Shown: positions 1 through 9,050, counted from the stretch's first letter. The stretch is DNA of 64,000 nt from Danxiaibacter flavus (GCF_041060425.1 NZ_JAULBC010000003.1:124001-188000), one strand, 5' to 3'. Notes: generated by a model from the letters alone, not told the origin. Numbers and translations are program-made.

Positions 1-1034
1 GACGCAACTGCAGTGGTCATGTATTTGTATTCGATATAAGTCACATTGTATTCCTCACAAGCTTTCTTGATGATCTTGCTGATTGCAGGATAATGTATGT
101 GAGAAATTTTTGGGAACAGGTGGTGCTCAACCTGGAAGTTCAAACCGCCAACATACCAGGAGATCGCTTTATTTTTTGTTGCGAAGTTCGCCGTTGTTTT
201 TAACTGGTGAACAGCCCACTCGTCTTCCAGCTTTCCGGTAACAACATCCGGCATTGGGAAAGAGGTGTGTTCAACAGTGTGTGCCAGCTGAAACACGATG
301 CTCAGGATAAAACCACCGGCAAGTGTTGCCGTCATGAAGCCAACAATTGCAGGCACTACACCAACAGTAATTGAAGGAACAACCAGGAACATACAATAGC
401 TAAGCACTTTGTGGAACCAGAAGTAAAAATGATCTTTAAAGCTCATTTTCTTCAAAGGAATATCACCGATTTTCTTGGTAAAGTATTTTTTGTAATCAGA
501 AAAGAAGATCCAGAAGGCATGCAGCCAGCAATAGAAGAACCAGAAATACAGGTGCTGGTATTTATGCATTTTATATCTCTTCTGAGTTGAAGCCATTCTT
601 AGAAAAGGCTTTGCATCAATATCGTCGTCAACGCCATCTACGTTAGTGTATGCGTGGTGAATTACGTTATGCTTCATGTTCCACATAAAATGGCTACCAC
701 CTAAAACTCCAAGTGTTACCGCTGCAGCCTTATTAAGTACCGGGCTATTACTAAAGCTTCCGTGCGCGCCATCGTGCATAATGTTAAAACCGATACCTGC
801 AATCAGGCAACCCAGGATGATACACTCACCCCATGCCAGCCACATTGATGCCGGCGTGAAGAAAGTAACGTGAACATACAATGCGATAAATCCAACAACG
901 AGAATGAGCCCTTTTGTCCAAAGTTTATAGTTGCCCGCAGGAGAAATACCTTTTTCTGTAAAGTAATCGTTGATCCTCTTTTTCAACTCAGCGTGAAACG
1001 AAGGTGTGTGTGTTGTGAACTTTGGCGTTTGCAT
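1..1034 (-). CDS. Fatty acid desaturase (acyl-lipid/linoleoyl-CoA type), 3' end cut by window
   Basis: Membrane di-iron desaturase that introduces a double bond into fatty acyl chains. Reading the minus strand from the ATG at 1034-1032 gives about 344 codons with no stop before the window edge, so the C-terminus is missing. All three histidine boxes are visible: HDGAH near residue 87, HNVIHH near 122 and QVEHH near 302. The QxxHH form of the last box is typical of the front-end (delta-6/linoleoyl-CoA-like) branch. Hydrophobic stretches near residues 42-60 and 70-85 and again near 220-260 fit the usual four-helix layout. The bshB1-like gene lies upstream on the same strand, 37 bases away. The substrate cannot be told from sequence. 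Confidence 0.9.
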   Translation of the reverse strand, partial: MQTPKFTTHTPSFHAELKKRINDYFTEKGISPAGNYKLWTKGLILVVGFIALYVHVTFFTPASMWLAWGECIILGCLIAGIGFNIMHDGAHGSFSNSPVLNKAAAVTLGVLGGSHFMWNMKHNVIHHAYTNVDGVDDDIDAKPFLRMASTQKRYKMHKYQHLYFWFFYCWLHAFWIFFSDYKKYFTKKIGDIPLKKMSFKDHFYFWFHKVLSYCMFLVVPSITVGVVPAIVGFMTATLAGGFILSIVFQLAHTVEHTSFPMPDVVTGKLEDEWAVHQLKTTANFATKNKAISWYVGGLNFQVEHHLFPKISHIHYPAISKIIKKACEEYNVTYIEYKYMTTAVA

Positions 1035-1071
1035 TAAAAATCTAATTTGAAAAGTGAAAATTTAAAGGGTG

Positions 1072-1800
1072 TCAGGTGGTGTGTTGAATAAATGCGTCGA
1101 AAGACGTAACACCGATCATTTTAGTAGTGATGTATCCTTCGGCATATTTAACGCCAATACGTTTGCCAAACATAAGCGCCCTTGATTTTATTACGTCAAC
1201 AAAATCGGGATTCGATATATAAGTTGCCGGTTCGCTTGCATCTGTCGTGTTAAACTGTGTGGTATAACTCAAAATGGCTTCCATCTTCTTCTCCATCCAG
1301 TTTGAAATGTCATACACAAAATCAGGTTTCAAATAGCGATCCTGGATATAGTGAAACACAAACTTCGGACGCCATGCTTCCTGGCTTGTGCCATCAAGCT
1401 CCGTTTCAATTTTTCTTAATCCGGCAAGAAACGATGCATCAGAAACCAGTTTAGAACTTCTTCCGTGATCAGGATGTCTGTCATCAGGAGCGTTGCATAA
1501 AACGATCTCCGGTTGATATTTTCTTATAACAGCAATGATCTTGCGGACATTTGCCTCATTGTGCTCAAAAAATCCATCGGCCATTCCAAGGTTTTCGCGT
1601 GCATCAACCCCCATCACTTCAGCAGCCTTTGCCGCTTCAGTTTTACGGGTTTCTGCCGTTCCTCTTGTACCCAGCTCCCCTCTTGTCAAATCCACAACCG
1701 CAACCTTTTTTCCTTCGTTTACTGCAGCGATCAATGTACCAGAACAACCAAGCTCCACATCATCCGGATGAACCCCAAAAGCCAGTATATCTACTTTCAT
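1072..1800 (-). CDS. bshB1: PIG-L family deacetylase, bacillithiol biosynthesis BshB1
   Basis: Zinc-dependent deacetylase of the LmbE/PIG-L family. BshB1 removes the acetyl group from GlcNAc-malate to give GlcN-malate, the second step of bacillithiol synthesis. The 242-residue protein has the zinc motif HPDD at residues 11-14 and a second metal-site motif HPDHG near residue 108. The N-terminus (VDILAFGVHPDDVELGCSG) and the TRGELGTRG segment are those of BshB1 rather than of the other PIG-L members. The length matches the family. A TTTG/TACCTTTG promoter lies at 1896-1927, giving a leader of roughly 90 bases. No other bsh gene is in the window. Confidence 0.9.
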   Translation of the reverse strand: MKVDILAFGVHPDDVELGCSGTLIAAVNEGKKVAVVDLTRGELGTRGTAETRKTEAAKAAEVMGVDARENLGMADGFFEHNEANVRKIIAVIRKYQPEIVLCNAPDDRHPDHGRSSKLVSDASFLAGLRKIETELDGTSQEAWRPKFVFHYIQDRYLKPDFVYDISNWMEKKMEAILSYTTQFNTTDASEPATYISNPDFVDVIKSRALMFGKRIGVKYAEGYITTKMIGVTSFDAFIQHTT

Positions 1801-1895
1801 TAAGAATTAATTTAAAACCACTCAATTAGGTATATCGACAATTTTTCATCCGGGCAAAGAAAATGAACTTAAGACCCAGCTATTTAAATTGGCTG

Positions 1896-1927
1896 CAAAG
1901 GTAAATTAAGATGAAGGAAGGAACAAA
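1896..1927 (-). promoter_or_regulatory. Bacteroidota-type promoter of bshB1
   Basis: On the minus strand TTTG (1924-1927) is followed after 20 bases by TACCTTTG (1896-1903). This matches the -33 TTTG and -7 TAnnTTTG pattern of Bacteroidota primary sigma promoters exactly. The heptamer array starts directly upstream at 1931. Confidence 0.7.
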
Positions 1928-1930
1928 TAA

Positions 1931-2028
1931 AAGACCGTAAGACAGTAAGATCGTAAGACGCGTAAGAGGTAAGATAGTAAGACATGTAAGACGTGTAAGA
2001 CATGTAAGACCGTAAGATAGTAAGAGGT
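1931..2028. repeat. Degenerate tandem array, GTAAGAC family (forward copy)
   Basis: About twelve imperfect copies of TAAGAC separated by one to three variable bases (period 7-9) fill 1931-2028. A reverse-complement array sits at 2258-2331, so a transcript across the spacer could fold into a long stem. No coding sense is evident. Confidence 0.85.
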
Positions 2029-2257
2029 TGGGGGCGACGGCAATGGTGCGCATATAAAACTATCACACGTAAGCTGAAGATATTATTTAACTTTTGGTTA
2101 GATGTTTTGAAGGTTGCAAAATCCCGACCGAAAGCATGTTAATGAGACAGCGTAAACCGCCTGAGGAAAAATTGCTTCAACAACCACTTTATTGTTTTTC
2201 CTGGCATGCGTGAAGCCGGCCCCAAAAATAAAATCACTGTACCACCCGCAACAACCC
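2029..2257. other. Spacer between the two inverted heptamer arrays
   Basis: About 230 bases between the inverted GTAAGAC arrays. No credible gene, promoter or RNA was recognised. Confidence 0.5.
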
Positions 2258-2331
2258 CTCTTACGATCTTACGTGTCTTACGGTCTTACGGTCTTACAGT
2301 CTTACGGTCTTACGGTCTTACGCGTCTTACC
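2258..2331. repeat. Degenerate tandem array, GTAAGAC family (inverted copy)
   Basis: About nine copies of GTCTTAC, the reverse complement of the array at 1931-2028. On the minus strand the array begins at the end of the DUF4294 gene, whose TAA stop (2327-2329) is itself the TAA of the first TAAGAC unit. Confidence 0.85.
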
Positions 2332-2965
2332 TCGAGGTGTATCCGTACATTCGCTCCACATCCTTTACAATCATTTCCATGGCCTTATCGGCATTTTGGG
2401 GATCGTAGTTCTGGCGGAGGTTGGAGCCGAAGACAAGTGCGACGGTCTGCCAGAAAGCGGCATTGAAACTGCCTTTGTATTCATCAATTATTTCGTAGCA
2501 ATTATTACCTGTTTCGCGGTAGATGAGTTTCATGAGGACTTTTCCCTGGTAAACCGACAATTGGGTTAGCTTGTCGGCAAATTGTTTTTTCAGGTCTTTC
2601 TCCCGTGAACGGATGATTTCCTTTCGCTTCTTTTTGTCCGTTACATTCACCAGTTGCCGGTTGATTTCATTCATCACCCTTGATGCCGCTTTGGCATAGG
2701 GATAAGTAACATAAACTGCATTTCTCAACCTCGTCCATTCTGCTGCCTGGCGCTTGTATTTACCGTACAACCGGGCATAAACATATACCGGATCAAGCCA
2801 TGAACAGGGGATTGTATCGCCGTTAGATTCAATGCAGGCATTTACACGGATAGTATCGTAAGGGCCGGTTCCATTTTGTGCCTGGACATTATTTGAAAAA
2901 AATAGTGTACAAAAAAGAAGGATAACTACAACAGGGATGATATTTTTGAAAGCCTTTAGCGGCAT
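2327..2965 (-). CDS. DUF4294 domain secreted protein
   Basis: Protein of 212 residues with a hydrophobic N-terminal signal (residues 9-29, ending VQAQ), so it is probably exported. The body resembles the DUF4294 family, common in Bacteroidota and without known function. It is rich in basic and aromatic residues (VYARLYGKYKRQAAEWTRLR) and carries KLIYRETGNNCYEIIDEYKGSFNAAFWQ near residues 145-173. Length agrees with the family. The stop codon lies inside a GTAAGAC repeat array. The two small lipoprotein genes are divergent from it, starting 35 bases from its start. No catalytic motif was seen. Confidence 0.75.
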   Translation of the reverse strand: MPLKAFKNIIPVVVILLFCTLFFSNNVQAQNGTGPYDTIRVNACIESNGDTIPCSWLDPVYVYARLYGKYKRQAAEWTRLRNAVYVTYPYAKAASRVMNEINRQLVNVTDKKKRKEIIRSREKDLKKQFADKLTQLSVYQGKVLMKLIYRETGNNCYEIIDEYKGSFNAAFWQTVALVFGSNLRQNYDPQNADKAMEMIVKDVERMYGYTSR

Positions 2966-2999
2966 TGTTTAAATTTACGTTCTAACACATTATACGGTT

Positions 3000-3248
3000 G
3001 TGAAAATAAATGTAACCCCAATAATTGTTATCATTTTGGTAAAGATTTTTTTTATCACAGCCTGTAATTCAACCAATAATACTGAGGATCAATTGATTTC
3101 ATACAGGCAACGAATGGACTCTATTGGTAGTTCGAGAATAGATTCTGCCTTTAAAATTATTCAAAAACAGTGTGATTCGTTAAAGCGATACCGGGTACCG
3201 TTAGTGGTTGATTCTTTACTCAAATATGATTCTGCTTTTCATGAATAA
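3000..3248 (+). CDS. Small putative lipoprotein, GTG start
   Basis: An 82-residue ORF beginning with GTG. The N-terminus is hydrophobic and ends in ITACN, a plausible lipobox with Cys at residue 22, followed by a polar, charged region with several Asp-Ser motifs (RMDSIGSSRIDSAF). It overlaps the next small lipoprotein by eight bases, suggesting translational coupling. The tails of the two proteins look alike (QCDSLK here, DCDSTI there), hinting at an old duplication. The family is not recognised. The GTG start is chosen because no ATG precedes the signal sequence. Confidence 0.5.
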   Translation: MKINVTPIIVIILVKIFFITACNSTNNTEDQLISYRQRMDSIGSSRIDSAFKIIQKQCDSLKRYRVPLVVDSLLKYDSAFHE

Positions 3249-3483
3249 ATATGCCGTATTAATTTTTAGTGTTGCACTTTTTTCTTCCTGTGATGGACGC
3301 AATGCAGCAGACGATGATCTGCTCCCGCAAAAACGGTTTGATTCCAGCCAAATGGAACAAAAAGTAAGTAAAGTGATCCAGGAATTGAAAGATGATTGCG
3401 ATTCAACCATTCTGGAACTTGCTAAAGCGAAAGTGGATTCTATTCACAAAGCGAAAAAACTCCGGAAGATCCACAAGAAATAG
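3241..3483 (+). CDS. Small putative lipoprotein
   Basis: An 80-residue ORF starting at the ATG at 3241 (MNKYAVLIF), which places a signal sequence and a Cys after FSS near residue 16 at the N-terminus. A longer reading from 3208 would put extra residues in front of the signal and is less likely. The rest is charged and probably helical, ending in a Lys-rich tail (KAKKLRKIHKK). It overlaps the upstream lipoprotein gene and is convergent with the hybrid kinase gene, leaving one base between the stops. Function unknown. Confidence 0.5.
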   Translation: MNKYAVLIFSVALFSSCDGRNAADDDLLPQKRFDSSQMEQKVSKVIQELKDDCDSTILELAKAKVDSIHKAKKLRKIHKK

Positions 3484-3484
3484 C

Positions 3485-6400
3485 CTACTCCGGTTGTGAT
3501 TTTACGTTCGATCCAGCCTGTTTTCTTTTTTCTGCAACATAAACCGATGGCACCTGCCCAAAAAAGGCCTTGAAATATTTGGTAAAATATTTGGGATTGT
3601 TGAAACCCACTTCATAAGCCACTTCCGCAATATTCATTTCTGTTTTTTCCAGTAATTGTGCCGCACGCTGTAATCGAACCGAACGGATGAACTCAATAGG
3701 TGCTTTACCCGTCAGCGAAAAGATCTTCTTATAGACCGCTACCCTGCTCATGCATAACCCGCGACTTAGCTCTTCCACAGAAAATGATGCATTGGATAAA
3801 TTCTGTTCTACAATTTGCAGTGCCTGTTGTATGAATCTTTCATCCGGCGAGCCGACTTTGATTTCGCTGGTCTTTGCCTCTACCTGTTTTGAATAGGTAC
3901 GTTTCAGGGCTTCCTGCTCATGTAGGATATTCCTGATCCTGGAAACAAGGATTTCAAAACTGAAGGGCTTAGTGATATAATCCGTCGCGCCAGTCTGCAG
4001 CCCTTTCAATTGCTGCTCCTCGCCTATCAACGCCGTAAGCAGCATCACTGGAATATGTCTTGTTCTGGCGTCTTGCTTTATTTTCTTGCACAGTTCGATC
4101 CCGTCCATTTCAGGCATACTTACATCACTTACTACAATTGCAGGATGCGCAGATAAAGTTCTTTGCCAGCCAATGCGGCCGTTTTCAGCTTCTACAATGT
4201 GATAGAACTCTTTCAGGTTATCTTTCAGATAAAACCTGAAATCTTCATTGTCTTCTACCAAAAGGATAACCGGTTTATTGTGACTGGCGGCTGCGACAGG
4301 TTGATTCACAGCCGTTTCATTCACTGTAACTGTTGGCTCAGGTTGTGGCAAAACAGCTGGCTGATATGGTAAAAGATTTTCAACAGTATGTTCAACACCA
4401 AACGGAAGAAAAACAGTGAAGCGACTTCCCTTATCCGGCTCGCTTTGCACACTGATGTAGCCGTTGTGGAGCCGCACAAATTCTTTTGTGATGGACAAAC
4501 CAATTCCGCTTCCCTGGTTGACCATGGTGCCCGGAATTTCATTCTGAAAGAATCGTTCGAAGATCTTTTCTTGCTTCTCAGGCGCAATGCCAATTCCCGT
4601 ATCACTTATTTTAATCTCAGCCAAAGCTTCTTTCCCAGTATGATTCACATTTACCTCAACCTGTACTTTTCCTCTTTCAGGAGTAAACTTGAAAGCATTG
4701 GAAAGCAGGTTAAACAATATCCGTTCGATCTTATCATGATCGAAAGATGTATTTAAGTGATTGCAGTTAGATGTATAGCTGAACTGGATATTTTTATTTT
4801 CGGCGAGATCTGTAAAAGAATATGATACCTCTCGGATGAATTTCGCAAGATCACCTTTTGTGGCATGAAGCTTCAATTCGTGAACCTCCATCTTTCTAAA
4901 ATCAAGCAGTTGATTTACCAGGTTCAACACCCTTCGCGCATTTCTATGAATGAGCTGAAATTGTTTCCGCTGATCATCACTGCTTGACTGATTGATGATT
5001 TTTTCCAGCGGCGTTAAGATCAGTGAAAGCGGTGTTCTGAACTCATGACTCACATTTGTGAAGAATTTTATCTTCATCATATCCAGTTCATGCAAACGTT
5101 GCGCTTCTTTTTTCTGTTGCTGAAGCTCAAAACGCATTTTGGCGCGTTGCATATCGAGTCTGCGCGCGAACCAGAAAATGGTCACTGCTATAATAAAGTA
5201 AAGCAGGTATGCCAGCGGTGTTTTCCAGAAAGGCGGCAATATTTTTATCTTGAGTTTTAAGCCCTGGTCGTTCCAGACGCCGTCATCATTTGCAGCTTTT
5301 ACCTGGAATGTATATTCACCGGGATCAAGATTGGTATACGTCGCCCTTCTTGTTTTTCCATCAGTCGTCAGCCACTCGCTGTTAAAACCATCCAGTTTAT
5401 ATGCGTAAGTATTTTTATCTGCATTGACATAACTCAATGCGGCAAAGTCGATAGAGAATACATTTTCATTGTACTTCAATTCTATTTCATTTGTCTCAGC
5501 TATTGCGTTGGATAGTATGATGTGCTTATTGAATTTTTCTCCAACACGTACGCTCTCATTAAACAACTGAAACCCGGTGAGTACGATGGAAGGCTTATTT
5601 GTATTACGCGAAATACTTGCCGGCTGAATAATGTTAAAACCATTAGGGCCACCAAACATCAGTTCCTCTTCCCTTGTTTTAAAAGCTGCATTATTATTGA
5701 AGATGCGTGATTGCAGACCGTCTTTTTCATCGTAATTCTTACAGACAAGTGTAAATAAGCCGTTCTTTTCAGTTGCGGCTATTTTAGAGATACCGGTTGG
5801 TGTGCTGACCCAAAAATTATGCGTGCTGTCCTGCAAAAGTGTAAGTACATTGTTATCCGGTAAACCATCTTTAGTTGTGAAAGATTGAAAGGTTTGTTTT
5901 GAAGGGTTAAACACATTCAACCCATCTCTGGTACCAACCCACATATTCCCTTTGAGATCCTTTCTAACGAAAGTAACATTGTCGTTACTCAGTTTGTTAG
6001 CAGCACTGGAATAATGGGCAATTTTTCCTGTTTTTTTATCGAGCACATCAACACCATATGCTGTGCCCACCCAAATATTTCCGGCACCATCTTCCGTAAT
6101 TGACGACACAAAATTGGAACCAGCCAAAACCGCTTTATGGTGATAAAAAACTTTTTTTGATTCGTCGAATTTGTCAAACCCATTCCCCAACGTGCCGATC
6201 CAAAGTGTATTTGAGCTATCTTCAAAAATGTCCCATATCCTATCGTCTGCAATAGTCGTTGAATCCTTTTCGTTATGCTTGTAGTGAATGAACTTATTGC
6301 CATCAAAGCAATCGAGTCCGCCGTAGTAAGATCCGATCCACACTCGTTGTTTATGGTCAATCCAAAGGCTTACGATTATATCATTGCCAATAGAATTCTT

Positions 6401-7642
6401 GTTATTGGGCTGATGCCTGTATCTTGTATAGGTATTGTTTTTACGGTTAAAGTATATTAAGCCACCACCGTTAGTGCCAATCCAAAGATTCCCATTGCTA
6501 TCTTCAGCAAACCTGTTGACATCATCAAAAGGCAAACTGGCAGCATCATACGGATTATGCTTATACAGCGCAAACTTTGCTTTGTTTTCTGTATAATAGC
6601 TGATGCCTTTTTTGTAGGTGCCCACCCATATAATACCAAGATCATCTTTGTATAATGAATAAATGCTGTTTTCCGCAAGCGTTTTATTGTTCTCTTCTTT
6701 TGAAGTAAGAACCGTTAGCTGAAAATTGTTTTTGTTGATGATGTTAACCCCGCCATGATCCGTACCTATCCAGATTTTTCCATTATTGTCCTGTATAACT
6801 GAGCTGATGATATTATTGTTGAGCAGGCCGTTTTCTTTTGTAAGCTGCCTGGCTTCCGCTGCAAAAACAGGATAATAAAAAACACCCAGCGCACTGGTTG
6901 GTATGTACAACCACGCATCATCTTTATTGTCGACAAATAGATTGTATGTGTAGGTTTTTGTACCGACAAATTTGCTGAGGGCAGTTGTCCGAAAACTTAT
7001 GCGAAGTGAATGATTATCCAGCTTTTCCAATAAGCCATTGGTATGAATGAGCACAATATTTCCGTGGCTGTCTTTTTGCGCATCCGTTATTGGGCTTGCA
7101 TCTGGTGAAAACGCATCGCTGTCGATGTGTGTAACTTTTGATATTTTGCCGGCGCTGTAACGAAACACGCCATCATTCGCGTAGACAAACCAAAAATCCC
7201 CATTGGTTTTAATTATTGTCGTCAGGTTGTATGCAGGAAGTCCCAGCGACTGCAAAAAAGAACTTCCATTCAGAAATTGTTCTTTGGCAGGATCGTAAAT
7301 ACTGTAACCGTTGCGCGTGAGAATAAACATCCGGTTTGCCGGCGCTTCGGTAATCCTGAGAATATAATCGTCGATAAGTGATAACGAATCCTGTGAGTTA
7401 TGACGAAAAATTTTGAAGGTATAGCCATCATAGCGACTTAAGCCTGACAACGTTCCAAACCAAAGAAATCCCCTGGGATCCTTATAAGTACAATTAACCT
7501 GGTTTTGAGATAAACCATCAAAGACACTGAGTTGTGAGAATGGATAATCGTTTTGCTGACCGTGTGAAACAAATGCTGCACAGATGCATAAAATAAGCAG
7601 AAGCGCGCGGTGCAGTTTTTTCCTGATCAGTTTTGGCGTCAT
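3485..7642 (-). CDS. Hybrid two-component system sensor kinase/response regulator with AraC-type output (HTCS)
   Basis: One-polypeptide two-component regulator of about 1385 residues. Reading from the ATG at 7642 gives a signal peptide (to about residue 29) and a periplasmic sensor of repeated beta-propeller blades (recurring motifs such as GNIWVGT and KIWIGTD). A Y_Y_Y domain follows near 750, a TM helix near 805-825 and HisKA with the phospho-His in SHEFRTPL near 864. HATPase_c spans about 970-1080 (DTGIGIA, GSGIGLSI). The receiver has its Asp in SDVSMPEMDG near 1173, and an AraC HTH spans 1300-1380. Such proteins usually sense glycan fragments and switch on a nearby polysaccharide locus, but the only SusC/SusD pair here is 40 kb away. 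A further 20 codons upstream are possible but would precede the signal peptide. Confidence 0.93.
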   Translation of the reverse strand: MTPKLIRKKLHRALLLILCICAAFVSHGQQNDYPFSQLSVFDGLSQNQVNCTYKDPRGFLWFGTLSGLSRYDGYTFKIFRHNSQDSLSLIDDYILRITEAPANRMFILTRNGYSIYDPAKEQFLNGSSFLQSLGLPAYNLTTIIKTNGDFWFVYANDGVFRYSAGKISKVTHIDSDAFSPDASPITDAQKDSHGNIVLIHTNGLLEKLDNHSLRISFRTTALSKFVGTKTYTYNLFVDNKDDAWLYIPTSALGVFYYPVFAAEARQLTKENGLLNNNIISSVIQDNNGKIWIGTDHGGVNIINKNNFQLTVLTSKEENNKTLAENSIYSLYKDDLGIIWVGTYKKGISYYTENKAKFALYKHNPYDAASLPFDDVNRFAEDSNGNLWIGTNGGGLIYFNRKNNTYTRYRHQPNNKNSIGNDIIVSLWIDHKQRVWIGSYYGGLDCFDGNKFIHYKHNEKDSTTIADDRIWDIFEDSSNTLWIGTLGNGFDKFDESKKVFYHHKAVLAGSNFVSSITEDGAGNIWVGTAYGVDVLDKKTGKIAHYSSAANKLSNDNVTFVRKDLKGNMWVGTRDGLNVFNPSKQTFQSFTTKDGLPDNNVLTLLQDSTHNFWVSTPTGISKIAATEKNGLFTLVCKNYDEKDGLQSRIFNNNAAFKTREEELMFGGPNGFNIIQPASISRNTNKPSIVLTGFQLFNESVRVGEKFNKHIILSNAIAETNEIELKYNENVFSIDFAALSYVNADKNTYAYKLDGFNSEWLTTDGKTRRATYTNLDPGEYTFQVKAANDDGVWNDQGLKLKIKILPPFWKTPLAYLLYFIIAVTIFWFARRLDMQRAKMRFELQQQKKEAQRLHELDMMKIKFFTNVSHEFRTPLSLILTPLEKIINQSSSDDQRKQFQLIHRNARRVLNLVNQLLDFRKMEVHELKLHATKGDLAKFIREVSYSFTDLAENKNIQFSYTSNCNHLNTSFDHDKIERILFNLLSNAFKFTPERGKVQVEVNVNHTGKEALAEIKISDTGIGIAPEKQEKIFERFFQNEIPGTMVNQGSGIGLSITKEFVRLHNGYISVQSEPDKGSRFTVFLPFGVEHTVENLLPYQPAVLPQPEPTVTVNETAVNQPVAAASHNKPVILLVEDNEDFRFYLKDNLKEFYHIVEAENGRIGWQRTLSAHPAIVVSDVSMPEMDGIELCKKIKQDARTRHIPVMLLTALIGEEQQLKGLQTGATDYITKPFSFEILVSRIRNILHEQEALKRTYSKQVEAKTSEIKVGSPDERFIQQALQIVEQNLSNASFSVEELSRGLCMSRVAVYKKIFSLTGKAPIEFIRSVRLQRAAQLLEKTEMNIAEVAYEVGFNNPKYFTKYFKAFFGQVPSVYVAEKRKQAGSNVKSQPE

Positions 7643-7682
7643 ACGGAAGCAGTACAATAGTTTAATAGCTAAGCAACTGCTC

Positions 7683-7690
7683 CAAAAATA
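7683..7690 (-). promoter_or_regulatory. -7 element upstream of the HTCS gene
   Basis: TATTTTTG on the minus strand matches TAnnTTTG and lies about 40 bases before the chosen ATG. No good TTTG was found 19-20 bases further upstream, so this is half a promoter call. Confidence 0.4.
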
Positions 7691-7702
7691 GGGATTAAGC
7701 AC

Positions 7703-7845
7703 GATTTACGAAGCTTAAAACATCGTAAATCGTACCTAATTCCCTGTTACTTTAATCTGGTAAGTCTGGAATGCCGCGGTCTCTAAAACATCGTACCCGC
7801 CCGAACGTGCCGTCGGTACGGGCGGGCATCTAACATCGTACATTC
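7703..7845. repeat. CGTACAT/CGTAAAT repeats with a GC-rich hairpin
   Basis: Scattered copies of ATCGTA and CGTACAT lie at 7705-7736 and 7787-7840, ending directly after the hisB stop. Between them CCCGCCCG (7796-7803) and CGGGCGGG (7819-7826) form a perfect 8-bp GC stem with a 15-base loop. It may act as a terminator for hisB. Its base composition is unlike the rest of the spacer. Confidence 0.6.
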
Positions 7846-9017
7846 TAAAGCACTCCTTTCGTGCTTGGCAAATAATTGCTCAGCGGGTCTCTTTTCACCG
7901 CCATTTTTATCGCTTTTGCAAATGCCTTGAAAATGGCTTCAATCTTATGATGCTCATTTTCACCGTGGCATTCGATATTGAGGTTGCACTTAGCCGCATC
8001 ACTGAAGGATTTGAAAAAGTGATGGAACATTTCTGTTGGCATTTCACCGATCTTTTCACGTTTGAACTCCGTTTTCCAAACCAGCCAGTTTCTTCCTCCA
8101 AAATCAATCAACACTTTTGCATCGGCTTCATCCATTGGCAGCGCAAAGCCATAGCGTTCCATGCCTCTTTTATCTGCGAGCCCCCTGGCAAATGCTTCAC
8201 CCAGTGCAAGGCCTGTATCTTCGATCGTATGATGCTCGTCAATGTGAAGGTCACCTTTTGTGGTAATAGCCAGGTCCATTTTGCCGTGGCGGGCAATCTG
8301 CTCCAGCATGTGGTCAAAAAAGCCAAGCCCTGTATGAATATCAGCTTTGCCGCTTCCATCAAGGTTAAGCGAGATCTGGATCTGTGTTTCGTTTGTGTTG
8401 CGTTCGTGGGTGACTTTGCGCATGCCGAGTTTCAAAAACTCATAAATATCTTTCCAGTTTTTTGTTTCCAGCGCGATTACGGGAGACAAAATTTCCGCGT
8501 TATTCTTTATTTCTTCGGCGCCGAGCGATTCATCTACCTTTAGCCAGATAGCCTTACAGCCAAGGTTTTTAGCCAGTTGTACGTCTGTTATCCTGTCACC
8601 AATTACAAAAGAATGCTCCAAATCATACATGGCGTTGCTCATGTAGCCGGTAAGCATGCCGGTATTTGGTTTGCGGGTTGGCGCATTGTCCTTCGCAAAT
8701 GTTCTGTCAAAATAAGATGCGGTAAAATGCACTCCTTCATTCTCAAAACTTTTAGCGATGAAGTTTTGAATTGGCCAAAACGTATTTTCGGGAAAACTGT
8801 CAGTGCCTAAGCCATCCTGGTTGCTTACCATCACCAGTTCATAATCCAGTTCTGCCGCAATTTTTGACATGTAAATAAATACTTCCGGATAAAATTCCAG
8901 TTTTTCCCAGCTATCAATCTGGTAAGTTGGAGGGGCCTCTTTAATAAGCGTTCCATCTCTGTCTATAAATAATATCCTTTTTCCTTTTACTTGTTCAGTT
9001 GACGCTGTAATCGACAT
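7845..9017 (-). CDS. hisB: Bifunctional histidinol-phosphatase / imidazoleglycerol-phosphate dehydratase
   Basis: Performs steps six and eight of histidine synthesis. The N-terminal half (to about residue 175) is a HAD phosphatase with the DxDGT motif FIDRDGTL near residues 17-24. The C-terminal half (about 200-390) is IGP dehydratase with GFFDHMLEQIARHG and DEHHTIED, whose His residues bind the catalytic metal. The loop that carries zinc-binding Cys in the E. coli enzyme reads NAPTRKPNTGM here, without Cys. It lies last in the minus-strand his cluster, 33 bases after the cytochrome c gene, so it may be co-transcribed with that gene. It ends next to a repeat-rich spacer, and hisH, hisA, hisF and hisIE do not follow. 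Confidence 0.95.
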   Translation of the reverse strand: MSITASTEQVKGKRILFIDRDGTLIKEAPPTYQIDSWEKLEFYPEVFIYMSKIAAELDYELVMVSNQDGLGTDSFPENTFWPIQNFIAKSFENEGVHFTASYFDRTFAKDNAPTRKPNTGMLTGYMSNAMYDLEHSFVIGDRITDVQLAKNLGCKAIWLKVDESLGAEEIKNNAEILSPVIALETKNWKDIYEFLKLGMRKVTHERNTNETQIQISLNLDGSGKADIHTGLGFFDHMLEQIARHGKMDLAITTKGDLHIDEHHTIEDTGLALGEAFARGLADKRGMERYGFALPMDEADAKVLIDFGGRNWLVWKTEFKREKIGEMPTEMFHHFFKSFSDAAKCNLNIECHGENEHHKIEAIFKAFAKAIKMAVKRDPLSNYLPSTKGVL

Positions 9018-9050
9018 GGCCTTGGTTTATCCTTGGTTTATGAGTGAAAA

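Noticed and set aside
2192..2569. Plus-strand ORFs rich in Leu-Arg-Ser-Tyr-Gly repeats
   Set aside because: They are translations of the GTCTTAC array and of the antisense strand of the DUF4294 gene.
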